Origin: Bartonella alsatica
Lineage (GTDB): Bacteria > Pseudomonadota > Alphaproteobacteria > Rhizobiales > Rhizobiaceae
Assembly (NCBI RefSeq): GCF_013388295.1
Contig: NZ_CP058235.1
Span: 1 to 64,000, forward strand
Reading direction: 5' to 3'
Length of the DNA: 64,000 nt
Of this stretch, positions 39,436 through 49,507 are shown one piece after another; position 1 is the first letter of the stretch, and each line of letters starts with the position of its first letter. Below the pieces are notes generated by a model. The model worked only from the letters and a program-made list of their open reading frames with translations. It had not been told where the DNA came from and did not search any database. Made by a program: the position numbers and the translations under genes.

Positions 39436-40143
39436 TTATCGTAAATATCGGGTTAGATGGTATTCGATAAGAACAATAAAGCGATGAATGAACTCAACGG
39501 TAAGAAGATAGATAAGAGCAGCCCAAACATAAACTTGGAAATCGAATGTACGTGAATAAGTTAGTTTGGCGATTCCTACTAAATCATAAATAGTAACGAG
39601 TGAAGTAATGGCACTGGATTTAATCATTAAAATTAACTCATTGCCTAGGGGGCGTAATGCTAAAACCATTGCTTGCGGAAGAATAATTCTGAAAAATGTT
39701 ACAGAATTGCTCAATCCTAATGCTTTTGATGCTTCACGTTGTCCAGTTGTTACAGATAGAAAGCTCCCTTTAAAGATTTCGGATTGATAAGCAGCAGAAT
39801 TAAGAGCAAAAATGAAAATGCAACAATACCATGCGTTTTGAAAAAACCACCATAAACCAACTTGTTGCCAGAAGTTATTTATTGAACCAAGTCCGTAATA
39901 AAAAAGAAAAAGTTGGGCTAGTAAAGGAGATCCGCGGAAAAAATAGACATAAGCCTCTGCAACATATTGTAAAAACTTGTTATTTGACAAACGTGCAAAC
40001 GCGATAAGCATACCAAGAAAAAAGCCAATGGAGCAAGCAAGAACAACAAGCTCGATAGTAACAAGAAAGCCCTCAATAAATTTGGGCCCATAACGGTTTA
40101 AAAGAGCAGGATTAAAAAGAAAATAAAGCCACTCAGGAATCAT
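39436..40143 (-). CDS. Polar amino acid ABC transporter, permease 2
   Basis: Inner-membrane subunit of the HisM/ArtM type. It has several hydrophobic helices and the EAA loop GQREASKALGLSNSVTFFRIILPQA that docks the ATPase; FFRGSPLLAQLFLFYYG is the usual early family segment. The ATG overlaps the TAA of permease 1 (TAATG), so translation is coupled and 235 residues is preferred over an upstream start. The gap to the ATPase gene is 61 bases. Confidence 0.92.
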   Translation of the reverse strand: MIPEWLYFLFNPALLNRYGPKFIEGFLVTIELVVLACSIGFFLGMLIAFARLSNNKFLQYVAEAYVYFFRGSPLLAQLFLFYYGLGSINNFWQQVGLWWFFQNAWYCCIFIFALNSAAYQSEIFKGSFLSVTTGQREASKALGLSNSVTFFRIILPQAMVLALRPLGNELILMIKSSAITSLVTIYDLVGIAKLTYSRTFDFQVYVWAALIYLLTVEFIHRFIVLIEYHLTRYLR

Positions 40144-40862
40144 TAGTTTGATACCTTTCGATATTCTGCTTGAGTGTATATTTTCAGATAGTGCAGGATT
40201 GCAGAAAAAAATGCTGAAAATAACAAATAAAGTAAGCATGCCACAAAATAAAATAGCATAGGTTTATTAGTGGCTGCGACTGCTAAATTCGTTTGTCGCA
40301 TAAGGTCAACAAGTGAAATGGTTGACACCAGGGATGTATCTTTAAGTAAAGTAAGCCAATTATTAGAAAGTCCTGGTAAAGCATTTTGGATGAGCTGAGG
40401 AAAGACAACATGAAAAAACGTTGTTGATCGTGAAAGTCCTAAAGTTCTAGCTGCTTCATATTGACCTTTATCAAAAATATTAAATGCTCCAAGCCAAACT
40501 TCACAAGAAAAAGCTGCAAGAACCATACTGAGTGCCAGAACACCAGCAACAAAAGCGTTTATGCTAAACATTATTTGAACATTAAGATAATCAAGAATAA
40601 TTTGAATAATATTCTGCAATCCGTAGTAAACTAAAAATAAGGTTAAAAGCTCTGGTAATCCACGGAAGACTGATGAAAAGAGGGTAGCTATAATTTTAGC
40701 TATCTTAATATTGGATCGAATCATTACAGCGGTTAGAAGACCTAAGGGAAGTCCTAAGAGCGCACAGCATAAAGCTAATGATAACGTCATTCCTGCGCTA
40801 GACAGTATAACCATACCCCATCCTCCATTGCTAAATGATAGCAATGCTAAATCTTCAATCAT
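40143..40862 (-). CDS. Polar amino acid ABC transporter, permease 1
   Basis: Inner-membrane subunit of the HisQ/ArtQ type, 239 residues. Family marks are SVFRGLPELLTLFLVYYG and the EAA loop GQYEAARTLGLSRSTTFFHVVFPQL. It pairs with permease 2 to form the heterodimeric pore. It lies 80 bases downstream of the first binding-protein copy on the same strand, with a perfect hairpin between them that could lower expression of the pore relative to the binding proteins. Confidence 0.92.
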   Translation of the reverse strand: MIEDLALLSFSNGGWGMVILSSAGMTLSLALCCALLGLPLGLLTAVMIRSNIKIAKIIATLFSSVFRGLPELLTLFLVYYGLQNIIQIILDYLNVQIMFSINAFVAGVLALSMVLAAFSCEVWLGAFNIFDKGQYEAARTLGLSRSTTFFHVVFPQLIQNALPGLSNNWLTLLKDTSLVSTISLVDLMRQTNLAVAATNKPMLFYFVACLLYLLFSAFFSAILHYLKIYTQAEYRKVSN

Positions 40863-40935
40863 TCTTGCTCACCTCATAAAGAGTTATGATAAAAGTTCTT
40901 TCAGAAATAAACGGTTTTTCTAATTTTAGTTCAGA

Positions 40936-40956
40936 TCGATATTTAATAAATATCGA
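40936..40956 (-). other. 3' hairpin of binding-protein gene, copy 1
   Basis: A perfect 10-bp inverted repeat around one base spans the stop codon of the first binding-protein copy. The same repeat is at 42109-42129 after copy 2. Such hairpins between binding-protein and permease genes often stabilise the upstream message; no T-run follows. Confidence 0.5.
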
Positions 40957-41695
40957 ATGAAAAATATTTTTTCATAATTTTATCATAAGTTCCATCCAAA
41001 CGAATTTCTTTTAGCGCTTCATTGAACTTATTTTTAAGATCATTATTATTTTGACGTATAGCAATTGCAATAGGAAATTCTGTTTCTTCCAGAATTCCTA
41101 AAAGACGGCAGCAATCTTTTCCTTCATTTTCAAGCCAGCTTAATGCTTGCAGTTTATCAGAGATAACTATATCAAGTCGACGGTTTAAAAGATCTCGATT
41201 AACTTCCATTGTTGTCGGATAGAGTTTGATATTTACTCCTTCAGAAGCATAATGATCTTCTGCGTAGGCAGCTTGTGTTGTATTTGATTGTACACCAAGA
41301 TTTTTACCTTTAAAAGCTTTTGCTGAGATCTCTTTAATTTCTGAATCTTTGGTAACAATTATAGCAAGTGTTGTGTTATAGTAAGGATCTGTGAAATCAA
41401 TCTTTTGTAAGCGCTCTTGTGTAGGAGCAAGAGAAGCAATGATAGCATCGTACTTTTTTGCAAGAAGACCGGGAATCATTCCCTCAAAGTCTTGAGTAAC
41501 GATAGTGCATTCAATGTTCATTTTTTTACAAAGTGCATAAGATATATCAATATCAAACCCCTGAGGTTTATTATTTGAGTCAATATAACTAAATGGAGGA
41601 TAGGAACCTTCACTTGCAATTTTTAGTGTTTGAGCATAGGCAGATTGGGTAAATAATGTTGCACTTATTGTAAGAGCTATTGCTAATAATTTCAT
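40943..41695 (-). CDS. Amino acid ABC transporter substrate-binding protein, copy 1
   Basis: Periplasmic binding protein (SBP_bac_3 family) that hands a polar amino acid to the adjacent permeases. The 250 residues start with a 21-residue signal peptide (KLLAIALTISATLFTQSAYA). The mature start TLKIASEGSYPPFSYIDSNN and the PQGFDIDISYALCKKM segment are typical. I chose the ATG at 41695, which has GGAG 7 bases upstream. It is about 94% identical to copy 2 (16 substitutions). Nine of these fall in residues 162-186, close to the part that lines the ligand cleft in this family. Confidence 0.93.
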   Translation of the reverse strand: MKLLAIALTISATLFTQSAYAQTLKIASEGSYPPFSYIDSNNKPQGFDIDISYALCKKMNIECTIVTQDFEGMIPGLLAKKYDAIIASLAPTQERLQKIDFTDPYYNTTLAIIVTKDSEIKEISAKAFKGKNLGVQSNTTQAAYAEDHYASEGVNIKLYPTTMEVNRDLLNRRLDIVISDKLQALSWLENEGKDCCRLLGILEETEFPIAIAIRQNNNDLKNKFNEALKEIRLDGTYDKIMKKYFSFDIY

Positions 41696-42108
41696 TATGT
41701 TCTCCTGTTGAATAAACGAGGAAATATGAGATTGCCACATATTTATAATCTGTAAGCTCTTCTAGGAGCAATGCAAAAATTTATTTGTATTCGTTTTACT
41801 ACTATGATGTTAAACAACATTATCAAAGAAATTATTTATTTTTCAAGTGTGAGTATGTTAAGCACAGGAAAGAGATAAACAATTCATTGATTATGGTGTA
41901 TTATTATTTATATGAAACGATTTTTTCGTCATTTTTATTGTGTGATGCTCAGCTATTAGAAATATATAAAAATTGCCCTTTTGATAGATTTGTATATTAT
42001 CTTCTAAAAAATAACAAAAATGTTAAATTCTTAATTGTTTTTGATCTCCTTATAAAGAGTGAGATAATATTTTTTAGAAATAAACGGTTTTTCTAATTTT
42101 AGTTCAGA

Positions 42109-42129
42109 TCGATATTTAATAAATATCGA
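42109..42129 (-). other. 3' hairpin of binding-protein gene, copy 2
   Basis: The same perfect 10-bp inverted repeat as at 40936-40956, again spanning the stop codon. The sequence is fully kept in both copies. Confidence 0.5.
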
Positions 42130-42868
42130 ATGAAAAATATTTTTTCATAATTTTATCATAAGTCCCATCCAAACGAATTTCTTTTAGCGCTTCATTGAAC
42201 TTATTTTTAAGATCATTATTATTTTGACGTATAGCAATTGCAATAGGAAATTCTGTTTCTTCCAGAATTCCTAAAAGACGACAGCAATCTTTTCCTTCAT
42301 TTTCAAGCCAGTTTAGAGCGTGTATTTTATCGCAGATCATCAAATTAAGCCGACGATTTAAAAGATCTCGATTCACTTCTATTACTGTAGGATAGAGTTT
42401 AATGTTCACTCCTTCAGAAGCATAATGATCTTCTGCGTAGGCAGCTTGTGTTGTATTTGATTGTGCACCAAGATTTTTACCTTTAAAAGCTTTTGCTGAG
42501 ATCTCTTTAATTTCTGAATCTTTGGTAACAATTACAGCAAGTGTTGTGTTATAGTAAGGATCTGTGAAATCAATCTTCTGTAAGCGCTCTTGTGTAGGAG
42601 CAAGAGAAGAAATGATAGCATCGTACTTTTTTGCAAGAAGACCGGGAATCATTCCCTCAAAGTCTTGAGTGACGATAGTACATTCAACGTTCATTTTTTT
42701 ACAAAGTGCATAAGATATATCAATATCAAACCCCTGAGGTTTATTATTTGAGTCAATATAACTAAATGGAGGATAAGAAGCATCACTTGCAATTTTAAGC
42801 GTTTGAGTATAGGCAGATTGGGTAAATAATGTTGCACTTATTGTAAGAGCTATTGCTAATAATTTCAT
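42116..42868 (-). CDS. Amino acid ABC transporter substrate-binding protein, copy 2
   Basis: Second copy of the periplasmic binding protein, also 250 residues, with the same signal peptide apart from one alanine-to-threonine change at the cleavage site region. It is the first gene of the minus-strand cluster and GGAG precedes its ATG. Differences from copy 1 include N-L-M-I-C in place of D-I-V-I-S at residues 175-179, K-I-H for K-L-Q at 181-183, and T-V-I for T-T-M near 161-163. The reading frame is intact, so both are likely functional. Whether the two bind different ligands is unknown. Confidence 0.93.
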   Translation of the reverse strand: MKLLAIALTISATLFTQSAYTQTLKIASDASYPPFSYIDSNNKPQGFDIDISYALCKKMNVECTIVTQDFEGMIPGLLAKKYDAIISSLAPTQERLQKIDFTDPYYNTTLAVIVTKDSEIKEISAKAFKGKNLGAQSNTTQAAYAEDHYASEGVNIKLYPTVIEVNRDLLNRRLNLMICDKIHALNWLENEGKDCCRLLGILEETEFPIAIAIRQNNNDLKNKFNEALKEIRLDGTYDKIMKKYFSFDIY

Positions 42869-43112
42869 TATGTTCTCCTGTTGAATAAACGAGGAAATAT
42901 GAGATTGCCACATATTTATAATCTGTAAGCTCTTCTAGGAGCAATGCAAAAATTTATTTGTATTCGTTTTACTACTATGATGTTAAACAACATTATCAAA
43001 GAAATTATTTATTTTTCAAGTGTGAGTATGTTAAGCACAGGAAAGAGATAAACAATTCATTGATTATATTGTATGATTATTTACACGAAACGACTTTTTC
43101 GTCATTTTATTC

Positions 43113-43678
43113 AAAAAATATAGACTTTAGCTTTGAAAAAAACTTAAGCACAAAGAAAGATTTAGCTCTTAAGAAAACAAAGGTAAAATATTTTTATCAT
43201 AGCTATTATTGTAACGATACTTAGATCTTGATATAAAAAAATAATTGATAAGAAAGGTGTTTAAATAGTAATTCTTACACACTGTATTGGTAAAATTTCA
43301 GTTTGGGTAGGAAAGTCTTAAGAGCTTATTTCATTTTTTTATTTTTTGAAGAGAAATAGGAATTATTTGGTATTAGTTATAATAGCATTTTGCTTATTCC
43401 TTTACAAAACTTTAGGAGCAGAGAGAGCAAAATTCTTAACGTTGCAGAATTTTAGCACGTGGATCAATGATGATGAAGTAATATGAAGTTCTTTTTTCAT
43501 TGAGTAGATAAGGATTGTAAGTAAAATCCTTCATCTTTTTGGGTAAAAACCTTGCGCATCTAGAAAAGAGTCTTCAGATTATTCTATTAATTTACCGAGT
43601 AAAGTCATTAGAAAATTTTCTTCACATTTCAATAAAGCCTTAGTAAATTGAAGCTTTATTAAGTGTTATTTTATTTCT
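43113..43678. other. Gene-free stretch between the ABC cluster and gltA
   Basis: No gene is visible. The 8-bp inverted repeat AATAAAGC/GCTTTATT at 43631-43660 lies 19 bases after the gltA stop on the minus strand and could end the gltA message, although it lacks a T-run. Confidence 0.45.
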
Positions 43679-44974
43679 TTAATTTATACGTTTATCCATA
43701 GGAATATATTCACGCATAGTATAACCTGTATAAAGCTGGCGAGGACGACCAATTTTTTGTGCGGGATCCTCAATCATTTCTTTCCACTGCGCAACCCAAC
43801 CAACACTGCGTGCTAATGCAAAAAGAACCGTAAACATTTTAGTTGGAAAGCCCAAAGCCTTTAATGTAATACCAGAATAGAAATCGACATTAGGATAAAG
43901 TTTTTTCTCGACAAAATATTTATCATTCAGAGCGATTTTTTCGAGTTCTATCGCGATGTCAAGAAGTGGATCATTTTGGATGTTCAGTTCTTTTAAAACC
44001 TCATGACAGGTTTTTTGCATGATTTTTGCACGTGGATCATAATTTTTATAAACTCGGTGACCAAATCCCATAAGGCGGAAAGGATCATTTTTATCTTTTG
44101 CACGTGCAATAAATTCAGGAATTCTCTTAACAGAACCTATTTCTTGTAGCATCTTTAAGCATGCTTCATTGGCTCCACCATGTGCTGGTCCCCAAAGGCA
44201 TGCAACACCTGCTGCAATACATGCAAACGGATTAGCTCCTGATGAGCCTGCAAGACGTACAGTAGATGTAGAGGCATTTTGTTCATGATCTGCATGAAGG
44301 ATAAAGATTCGATCCATTGCCCGAGTAAGAACAGGATTAATTTTATATTCTTCACAAGGAACACAAAAGCACATACGGAGAAAATTTGCAGCGTAACTAA
44401 GATCATTTTGTGGATAAACAAATGCTTGTCCAATACTGTATTTATAAGCCATAGCAGCAAGGGTAGGAACTTTGGAGATGAGACGAATAGAAGCTATCAT
44501 TCTTTGTTGAGGATCTGTAATATCAATAGAATCGTGATAGAACGCAGACATAGCTCCAAGGCATGCAACTATAACGGCCATAGGATGCGAGTCGCGACGA
44601 AATCCATGAAAAAAACGCGCAAATTGCTCGTGGACCATTGTGTGCTGCATAATACAGCGGTCAAAATCATTTTTCTCTTGTTGTGTTGGGAGTTCACCGT
44701 AGAGTAAAAGATAACAGCTTTCGAGAAAATCTCCTTTTTCAGCAAGTTGGTCAATAGGATAGCCACGATAAAGCAATAGCCCTTTATCACCGTCAATATA
44801 AGTGATTTTTGATTCACAAGAAGCAGTTGAGGTAAAACCAGGATCATAAGTAAAAGTATTTGTTTCTTTATAAAGAGAAGCAATTTCAATGACATCAGGT
44901 CCACTTGTACCTTTACGCACAGGAAGTTCTATTTTTTTGTCATTCACTATAAGGTGTGCTTTATTGTTAGACAT
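43679..44974 (-). CDS. gltA: Citrate synthase
   Basis: Condenses oxaloacetate and acetyl-CoA at the entry of the TCA cycle. Type II (hexameric, Gram-negative) features are the N-terminal extension and [24 protein letters not shown]. The active-site histidines lie in [12 protein letters not shown] and [14 protein letters not shown], with [21 protein letters not shown] before them. It has 431 residues. The two short sites commonly used for Bartonella gltA genotyping are each present with about one mismatch, which supports the genus. It stands alone on the minus strand. Confidence 0.97.
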   Translation of the reverse strand: MSNNKAHLIVNDKKIELPVRKGTSGPDVIEIASLYKETNTFTYDPGFTSTASCESKITYIDGDKGLLLYRGYPIDQLAEKGDFLESCYLLLYGELPTQQEKNDFDRCIMQHTMVHEQFARFFHGFRRDSHPMAVIVACLGAMSAFYHDSIDITDPQQRMIASIRLISKVPTLAAMAYKYSIGQAFVYPQNDLSYAANFLRMCFCVPCEEYKINPVLTRAMDRIFILHADHEQNASTSTVRLAGSSGANPFACIAAGVACLWGPAHGGANEACLKMLQEIGSVKRIPEFIARAKDKNDPFRLMGFGHRVYKNYDPRAKIMQKTCHEVLKELNIQNDPLLDIAIELEKIALNDKYFVEKKLYPNVDFYSGITLKALGFPTKMFTVLFALARSVGWVAQWKEMIEDPAQKIGRPRQLYTGYTMREYIPMDKRIN

Positions 44975-45238
44975 TAGATATTCCTTTCAGATCATTTGCT
45001 CCTAAAATCAAGATATTGCTTCATAAGATAGGGAGATATATGAGTAAAGTTTCTCCTAGCTATATTGAAGAGTAGATTTACCTTAAAAGTTGGCTCATGC
45101 AATCTAAAAAATATTTTTATTTGTAATTTTACCAAATATATATTTCAACGATTTGAGAAAAGAAGCTAACTTTACAATTTGCATATTTGCATAAAGGTAT
45201 TTGTGTGTGAAAGTTCATTATGCTGATAGGCTTGATCG

Positions 45239-46666
45239 TTAGCATGGGGTTGTGATAAGTTGATCATTGATACGATTGAGAGATTCATCCCGTCCTAATA
45301 AAATAAGAACATCAAAAACTCCCGGAGATATTGGCTGTCCTGTAAGAGCTGCTCGAAGTGGTTGTGCAATGGATCCGAATTTGAGGTTCTGTGTTTGTGC
45401 ATAAGATCGAAGAGATTCATTTAGCGTTTTTGTGTCCCAAGAATGAACTGCTTTTAGGACAAGATAAACACCATTTAAAATGGCTTGTCCATTTTTATCT
45501 AACAACATTTGCGCTTTTTCATCGAGCTGTAATGGTCGCTGTGTGAAAATGAAAGAGGCATTATCAATAAGTTCGCATAGTGTTTTTGAACGTTCTTTCA
45601 AATTAGGCATAGCTTTAAGAAATTGAACACGACGTTTTTCATCAAGCTTTTCCATTATTTGTAAACCACCTTTAATTTCTGGCAAAATGTTAAGAGCAGC
45701 ATCAAAAAGGTCTTGATCTGAACACATACGTATATAATGTCCATTGATAGCGTCGAGCTTTTTGAAATCAAAACGAGCTGCTCCTTTATTAATATCATCA
45801 ATATCAAACCAAGAAATCATATCTTCGATTGACATTAGTTCGTCATTACCATGACTCCAACCTAGACGGACTAAGTAATTTCTCAAAGCAGAAGGAAGGT
45901 AGCCCATTGTTCGATAAGCTTCGACACCTAGTGCACCATGCCGCTTTGATAATTTTGCGCCATTTTCTCCATGGATAAGTGGGATATGTGCCATAACAGG
46001 AATATCCCATCCCATTGCATTGAAGATAATTATTTGACGGGCAGCATTTGTGAGGTGGTCATCACCACGTATGATATGTGTTATTCCCATATCATGATCG
46101 TCAACAACGACAGCATGCATATAAGTAGGCGAGCCATCAGAACGCAAAATAATAAAGTCATCCAGATCTTTATTAGGGAAGCGAACAATACCTTGAACAC
46201 GGTCATGTACGATTGTTTCTCCATCTTGTGGTGCTTTGATGCGAATAACAGGTTTGATATCTTTAGGAGCTTTAGAAATATCACGATCTCGCCAACGTCC
46301 ATCATAACGTGGTGGACGGCCTTCTGCGCGGGCATTTTCACGCATTTCTACTAATTCTTCAGGTGAAGCATAGCAATAATAAGCTTTTCCATCTTTTACC
46401 AATTGTTCGGCAACTTGGCGATGACGTGCTATGCGCTCGAACTGCGAAATAGGAACACCATCATAACTAAGTCCCATCCAGTGTAAACCATCTATAATGG
46501 CTTTTACAGCGGCTTCTGTAGAACGCTCTCTGTCTGTGTCTTCAATTCGTAGTAGCATTTTACCACCAGTATGTTTAGCATAAAGCCAATTAAAGAGGGC
46601 AGTACGAGCACCTCCGATATGGAGGAAGCCTGTTGGTGAGGGGGCAAAGCGAGTAATAACGGACAC
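45239..46666 (-). CDS. gltX1: Glutamyl-tRNA synthetase 1
   Basis: Class I synthetase that charges glutamate. The HIGH-type motif is [21 protein letters not shown], and the KMSKS-type loop is [11 protein letters not shown]. The anticodon-binding C-terminal domain follows from about residue 310. It has 475 residues. A second enzyme is encoded at 55.7 kb. Many alphaproteobacteria keep two, together with GatCAB, where one serves tRNA-Glu and one may mischarge tRNA-Gln; which is which cannot be told here. It is divergent from comEC across 113 bases. Confidence 0.95.
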   Translation of the reverse strand: MSVITRFAPSPTGFLHIGGARTALFNWLYAKHTGGKMLLRIEDTDRERSTEAAVKAIIDGLHWMGLSYDGVPISQFERIARHRQVAEQLVKDGKAYYCYASPEELVEMRENARAEGRPPRYDGRWRDRDISKAPKDIKPVIRIKAPQDGETIVHDRVQGIVRFPNKDLDDFIILRSDGSPTYMHAVVVDDHDMGITHIIRGDDHLTNAARQIIIFNAMGWDIPVMAHIPLIHGENGAKLSKRHGALGVEAYRTMGYLPSALRNYLVRLGWSHGNDELMSIEDMISWFDIDDINKGAARFDFKKLDAINGHYIRMCSDQDLFDAALNILPEIKGGLQIMEKLDEKRRVQFLKAMPNLKERSKTLCELIDNASFIFTQRPLQLDEKAQMLLDKNGQAILNGVYLVLKAVHSWDTKTLNESLRSYAQTQNLKFGSIAQPLRAALTGQPISPGVFDVLILLGRDESLNRINDQLITTPC

Positions 46667-46779
46667 GGATCTCTTCCTTTAAGATTAAGATGTTATTATA
46701 GGACTTTATGGAAGCATTATGTTAGCATAGGTGATAGGGGGAGCAATAGCCGCATTGCAAGTAAAGTGGGGATTTGCGA

Positions 46780-49050
46780 ATGTTTAATCAAAATAAAGTT
46801 GAGGATAGTTTGTTCACAAGCGGTGAGTTGTCAGAAGGAAAAAAATCAAATTTGATATGGCAGGACGCTTCTTCTAGCTTTAATTATGTAAATAACATCA
46901 ATTATGAAAAACAAAATATTTTTTTATTTACATCTTTAAAAGAAGCAATCACTTTTTTTTGGAAATGGTTAATAGATTGTATCAATAAAGAAATATCTTT
47001 TGGAATTCTTTTTCCCTTAATTTTATTCTTTTTTTCCATAGGAATCGTTTTCTATTTTAGTTTAGAGAGGGAACCAAGTTGGACACAATTTGGTGTGTTG
47101 CTGAGTATATTCGTTGGAATATTGTATATTTTACGGTTTTATCGAAGAATTTGGATTTTGGTAGGATTTTTGTCTTGTATTGTATTGGGTGCTTTGGCTG
47201 CAAAAATAGAAACCTACCGTATAGCTACACCAATGTTGAGCAGTGATGTTGTTACCACATTAACAGGGAGAATTGTTTCTATTGAATTAGGACAAAGAGG
47301 AGAATTTCGTTTAGTTTTAGATGTTCTGAGCACAAAAAAGCCGGTATTACATCATAGTCCTCACCGTGTTCGTTTGATGGCAAGACGTTTACCACATGGA
47401 TTGGTAATTGGTGATGGATTACATGGAAAAGTCAAGATCCGAGCATTATCTGGGCCAGTTTATCCAGGAGGTTACGACTTTAGTTTCCATAATTATTTTA
47501 AAGGAATTGGTGCTCAAGGAGTTTATCTGGGAAAACCAAGCAAAATATCAGTTTCGCAACCTGATGGAATATTAGATATATTCTTACAGAAAATTGAAAA
47601 TTTACGGACTAGCATGACGCAAAGAATCCGTAGAGCGATTGATGGAGAAAAGGGTAGTGTTGCAGCTGCTCTTATAACGGGTCAGAGAGCTGGTATTTCA
47701 AATGAAACAAATGAAGCATTACGTGTGGCTGGATTAGCTCATATTTTATCAATATCAGGTTTACATATGACTTTGTTAAGTGGCATAGTTCTTGTGAGCA
47801 TTCGTAGTTTTTTAGCACTTTTTCCAGTTTTCTCATCCTATTATTCCACTAAAAAATTCGCTGCGGTTGCTGCATTAATGATGACAGCTTTTTATTTGCT
47901 ACTATCTGGTGTAGCTGTATCAGCACAGAGAAGTTTTGTGATGATTGCTGTTATGTTGTTTGCTGTTTTGTGTAATCGTTCTGCTATAACAATGCGTAAT
48001 TTCTCTATTGCGGGATTGATAACTCTCGCTGTCACACCGCATGAAATATTAGGGCCTAGTTTTCAAATGTCTTTTTCTGCCACTGCTGCTTTGATTGCTT
48101 TTTTTGACTGGAGGAGTGGGAAATTGTCTTCTCAGACAAGAAAAACTATCCCGTCTTATGTTGGAGCTGAAGTAATTCAGCTTGCGTTCTTACCAATTAT
48201 TTCAATATGCGCATCTTCGTTCGTGGCAGGGATTGCCAGTGGAATTTATGCTGCTTATCATTTTTCCAATATTGCTTTCTTGAGTATTATCAGCAATGCT
48301 TTAGCTTTGCCTATAGTATCAGTCTTCGTCATATCTTTTGGATTAATCGCAGTCTTCGCAATGTTTTGGGACTTTGAATGGCTACCACTTCAAATTATGG
48401 GGTTTGGTGTTGATCTTGTGATAAAAATTGCTCACACTGTCAAATCCATTTCTCCTGCTTTTAATCCTGGATTTATGCCGTTATCTGCGTTGATTTTATT
48501 GAGTATAGGTTTAGTTGGAGTGACTTTTTGTAAAACATCCATCAGATTCTTTTTTGGTCTTTTTATTCTGGCTGGTATTTCCGTTTGTTTAGTGCATTCA
48601 CCTATACAACTCATTATAGCAGATAGTATGAAGTTTGTAGGCGTTGTCGATGAAAAGAAATTATATATTGATCGTTACCATATTCCTAAGTTCACGACAT
48701 CCATATGGAACAAAGCATTTGGAGTGAATGAGACGATTAAACCAACAAAATATGGCCCTTCTTTTCATGGACAGTTCATTTGTGATAACCATGTATGTGC
48801 GTCCTTATTAGAAAATGGATCGAGAGTGATTGTGTTGCATGAAAAAATAGATCGTTGTTTAGAGGCTGACATTATGATTAAAGCATTCGCATTGGATGAT
48901 AAAATATGCATCAAAAAAACAAAAGTAGTATTTACTCCTCAACAATTATTATCACGAGGGAGCGTTATGATGACTAAAAGTGGAAAAATCATTTGGTCTT
49001 CAAGGGGATTTCATAGACCGTGGAATATACACAGGCAACATACACAGTAA
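46780..49050 (+). CDS. comEC: ComEC/Rec2 family DNA-uptake membrane protein
   Basis: Predicted channel for single-stranded DNA across the inner membrane. Multiple hydrophobic helices make up most of the 756 residues. The family competence segment shows LITGQRAGISNETNEALRVAGLAHILSISGLHMTLL and a further GPSFQMSFSATAALIAFFDW, which are the hallmarks of ComEC. I see no HxHxDH metallo-beta-lactamase motif in the C-terminal part. GGGGA precedes the ATG at 46780. Position beside gltX is typical of Rhizobiales; lexA, often next to it, is not here. In Bartonella DNA uptake has been linked to gene-transfer-agent exchange. Confidence 0.88.
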   Translation: MFNQNKVEDSLFTSGELSEGKKSNLIWQDASSSFNYVNNINYEKQNIFLFTSLKEAITFFWKWLIDCINKEISFGILFPLILFFFSIGIVFYFSLEREPSWTQFGVLLSIFVGILYILRFYRRIWILVGFLSCIVLGALAAKIETYRIATPMLSSDVVTTLTGRIVSIELGQRGEFRLVLDVLSTKKPVLHHSPHRVRLMARRLPHGLVIGDGLHGKVKIRALSGPVYPGGYDFSFHNYFKGIGAQGVYLGKPSKISVSQPDGILDIFLQKIENLRTSMTQRIRRAIDGEKGSVAAALITGQRAGISNETNEALRVAGLAHILSISGLHMTLLSGIVLVSIRSFLALFPVFSSYYSTKKFAAVAALMMTAFYLLLSGVAVSAQRSFVMIAVMLFAVLCNRSAITMRNFSIAGLITLAVTPHEILGPSFQMSFSATAALIAFFDWRSGKLSSQTRKTIPSYVGAEVIQLAFLPIISICASSFVAGIASGIYAAYHFSNIAFLSIISNALALPIVSVFVISFGLIAVFAMFWDFEWLPLQIMGFGVDLVIKIAHTVKSISPAFNPGFMPLSALILLSIGLVGVTFCKTSIRFFFGLFILAGISVCLVHSPIQLIIADSMKFVGVVDEKKLYIDRYHIPKFTTSIWNKAFGVNETIKPTKYGPSFHGQFICDNHVCASLLENGSRVIVLHEKIDRCLEADIMIKAFALDDKICIKKTKVVFTPQQLLSRGSVMMTKSGKIIWSSRGFHRPWNIHRQHTQ

Positions 49051-49100
49051 TTGTAAAACCTTTCGTGTTCTCGGTCTTTTTCGATATTTGATAACAATAA

Positions 49101-49128
49101 AAAAAGAAGATGATAAACTCATCTTTTT
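49101..49128 (+). terminator. Rho-independent terminator after comEC
   Basis: AAGATGA pairs with TCATCTT around a 5-base loop; A-rich bases before it can pair with the T-run at 49124-49128. It lies 50 bases after the comEC stop. The rest of the gap to 49507 shows no gene and must hold the rpiA promoter. Confidence 0.75.
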
Positions 49129-49507
49129 GTCTGTACTTTGTTATTGTAAGTTTATCAATTTCATTGAAGTTGGTTAATTTTTTGCAATTTTCTTCAAAAT
49201 AGACAATGTTTTTGATATCTGAACAATTTATAATTTTGCAAAAAATATTTTATTGTGTGCAACTTATCGATAATGCACGATAAGACAAAAGTATTTATTG
49301 AATATAGAAAATGTCAATAAATTTTATAAACAGAGATAAAGTTGTTGATTATTCTATTTTACTCTTATCATTTATTTTATAATAATTAACATTTCTTCAT
49401 CAATCAAAGGATGACGGATAAATTTATAACAGATTAAGACAGTAGGCTAGTTCGTTATTATCTAGTTTGTGATAACTATTACTGATTGGTAAAAGGTAAA
49501 GTAATTC

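Larger units (their letters stand above)
40870..41939. repeat. Tandem duplication, unit 1
   Basis: About 1.07 kb of near-identical DNA repeated at an offset of 1173 bases (second unit at 42045-43112). It carries one binding-protein gene, its leader and about 200 bases upstream. Similarity fades at both edges. About 105 bases of unrelated sequence separate the units. Confidence 0.9.
42045..43112. repeat. Tandem duplication, unit 2
   Basis: The second unit of the duplication described at 40870-41939. It includes the second binding-protein gene and the same upstream stretch, so both copies should carry the same promoter. The edges are approximate and were judged by eye. Confidence 0.9.

Noticed and set aside
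41785..43224. Frames of 103 and 88 codons upstream of each binding-protein copy, sharing the same start
   Set aside because: They are alike only because the DNA is duplicated, begin with TTG without a ribosome binding site, and diverge after the repeat edge.
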